Positions 63,321 through 64,000 of a DNA stretch of 64,000 nt are shown piece by piece. A program made the position numbers and the translations under genes. The stretch is from Methylobacillus rhizosphaerae (GTDB lineage Bacteria > Pseudomonadota > Gammaproteobacteria > Burkholderiales > Methylophilaceae): positions 124,001 to 188,000 of the forward strand of contig NZ_FZOA01000003.1 in the NCBI RefSeq assembly GCF_900187985.1, in the 5' to 3' direction. The notes under the pieces were generated by a model that ran no database searches, had not been told where the DNA came from, and saw only the letters and a list, made by a program, of their open reading frames with translations. The first letter of the stretch is position 1. Each line of letters begins with the position of its first letter.

Positions 63321-64000
63321 TCATGCTGGTGTCAGGGTGACCCAGAAGCGGGTGAAGCGTTGTACTTTGATTGGCAGGATATTTTCCAGGGTGTGCAGGA
63401 CAGATTCCATATCTCCTGTTGGGAATGAGCCGGAGATACGCAGCTCTGCCACGGCTGGGTCGCAGCGCAACATACCACTCTTGTAACGGGACAATTCTTC
63501 GACAAAATCCTGCAGGCGCATGGCATAGGCCACAATCATGCCGTTTGTCCAGGCTGCATCGCTGGTTTGTGCCTTGCCTTTGGCTGACAGCTGGCTGGAG
63601 GTAAATTCCACAGATTCCCCGGCCTGCACGTAAAGCGCCTCGGCACCTTGTCTTGGCAGCACTGCCACGGTACCTTCGAATACGCTGACTTTGCTACGCT
63701 GGGGCTGATAACGCACAGTAAACTTGGTGCCCATGGCTGTGGCTGTACCATGGCGGGTTTCAACACGCAAAGGCCGGTATGGCATGTTGGCTTCTTGCGC
63801 GGTCTCGATGAATATTTCGCCACGAATCAGTTCTATCCGGCGTTCAGTATCCGTGTAACGGATGTTGACGGCTGTGTCCGTATTCATGTGCAGTTGGCTG
63901 CCATCTGCCAATGCCAACTGATGATGCTCCCCTACTCTGGTGCTGTAATCAGCGAGCATTTCACGCCAGGGTTGCTCGCGGTAGGCGTAAGTACCCAATG
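63321..64000 (-). CDS. fecR: FecR-type anti-sigma factor, partial
   Basis: The frame stays open to the end of the window, so the N-terminal cytoplasmic domain is missing; 226 or so residues are present. PWREMLADYSTRVGEHHQLALADGS, ELIRGEIFIETA and TRHGTATAMGTKFTVRYQ are the FecR periplasmic domain, and the last 60 residues (YKSGMLRCDPAVAELRISGSFP) form the STN-contacting C-terminal region. It transmits the receptor signal across the membrane to a FecI-type sigma factor, expected just outside the window. Confidence 0.9.
   Translation of the reverse strand, partial: LGTYAYREQPWREMLADYSTRVGEHHQLALADGSQLHMNTDTAVNIRYTDTERRIELIRGEIFIETAQEANMPYRPLRVETRHGTATAMGTKFTVRYQPQRSKVSVFEGTVAVLPRQGAEALYVQAGESVEFTSSQLSAKGKAQTSDAAWTNGMIVAYAMRLQDFVEELSRYKSGMLRCDPAVAELRISGSFPTGDMESVLHTLENILPIKVQRFTRFWVTLTPA

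Noticed and set aside
1-64000. tRNA or rRNA genes, CRISPR arrays, insertion sequences or prophage
   Set aside because: No clover-leaf sequence, regularly spaced repeats, transposase or phage gene was found on reading both strands.

Overview
The window looks like chromosomal DNA of a methylotrophic betaproteobacterium, most likely Methylophilaceae (inference). Two things point there: a linked pgl, gnd and zwf set, which is the oxidative branch of the ribulose monophosphate cycle, with a short NAD-type 6-phosphogluconate dehydrogenase; and betaproteobacterial housekeeping order (tyrA-aroA-cmk-rpsA-ihfB-lapAB-pyrF; metG/apbC; dcd; alaA-hom-thrC-thyA). No rRNA, tRNA, insertion sequence or CRISPR array was recognised.

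Layout. 1-8.2 kb: end of bpt, aromatic amino-acid genes, cytidylate kinase, ribosomal protein S1, IHF beta, LPS-assembly genes lapA/lapB, pyrF and a ComEA-like protein. 8.2-18.4 kb: metG, apbC, the pgl/gnd/zwf block, dcd, an arginine/lysine-type decarboxylase and folA. 18.5-22.7 kb: a GlrK/QseG/GlrR envelope-sensing system, followed by a gene whose upstream region carries two GlrR-type boxes, an IHF site and a sigma-54 promoter. 22.8-28.5 kb: an exported PepSY protein behind a tandem operator array, then thyA, thrC, hom and alaA. 28.6-31.4 kb: an Mth938-like protein, orphan ccoG and a DUF455 ferritin-like protein.

31.4-49.9 kb is a catecholate siderophore locus. It holds import genes (FepA-like receptor, binding protein, a single permease, an ATPase, a DUF2218 protein), a PchR-type AraC regulator, and one biosynthetic run: exporter, entC, entE, entB, esterase, a one-module NRPS, entA and a phosphopantetheinyl transferase. 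It resembles an enterobactin cluster, but the specificity residues read from the NRPS adenylation domain (DAEDIGSIIK) are not those of serine and resemble lysine or beta-lysine codes. With a thioesterase at its end, the module suggests a bis-dihydroxybenzoyl diamino acid of the azotochelin type. Fur boxes and a shared 22-bp element precede both the receptor gene and the biosynthetic run.

50-64 kb: an exported beta-propeller protein, a CynX/NimT-type transporter, two exported proteins of unknown role, purL, an XRE/AbiEii toxin-antitoxin pair with a perfect operator palindrome, and a FecR/FecA-type iron-signalling system. The FecA-type receptor is unusually large (1198 aa) and is followed four bases later by a 45-codon membrane-protein ORF.

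All calls were made by reading sequence; no database search was run. Domain positions are approximate.
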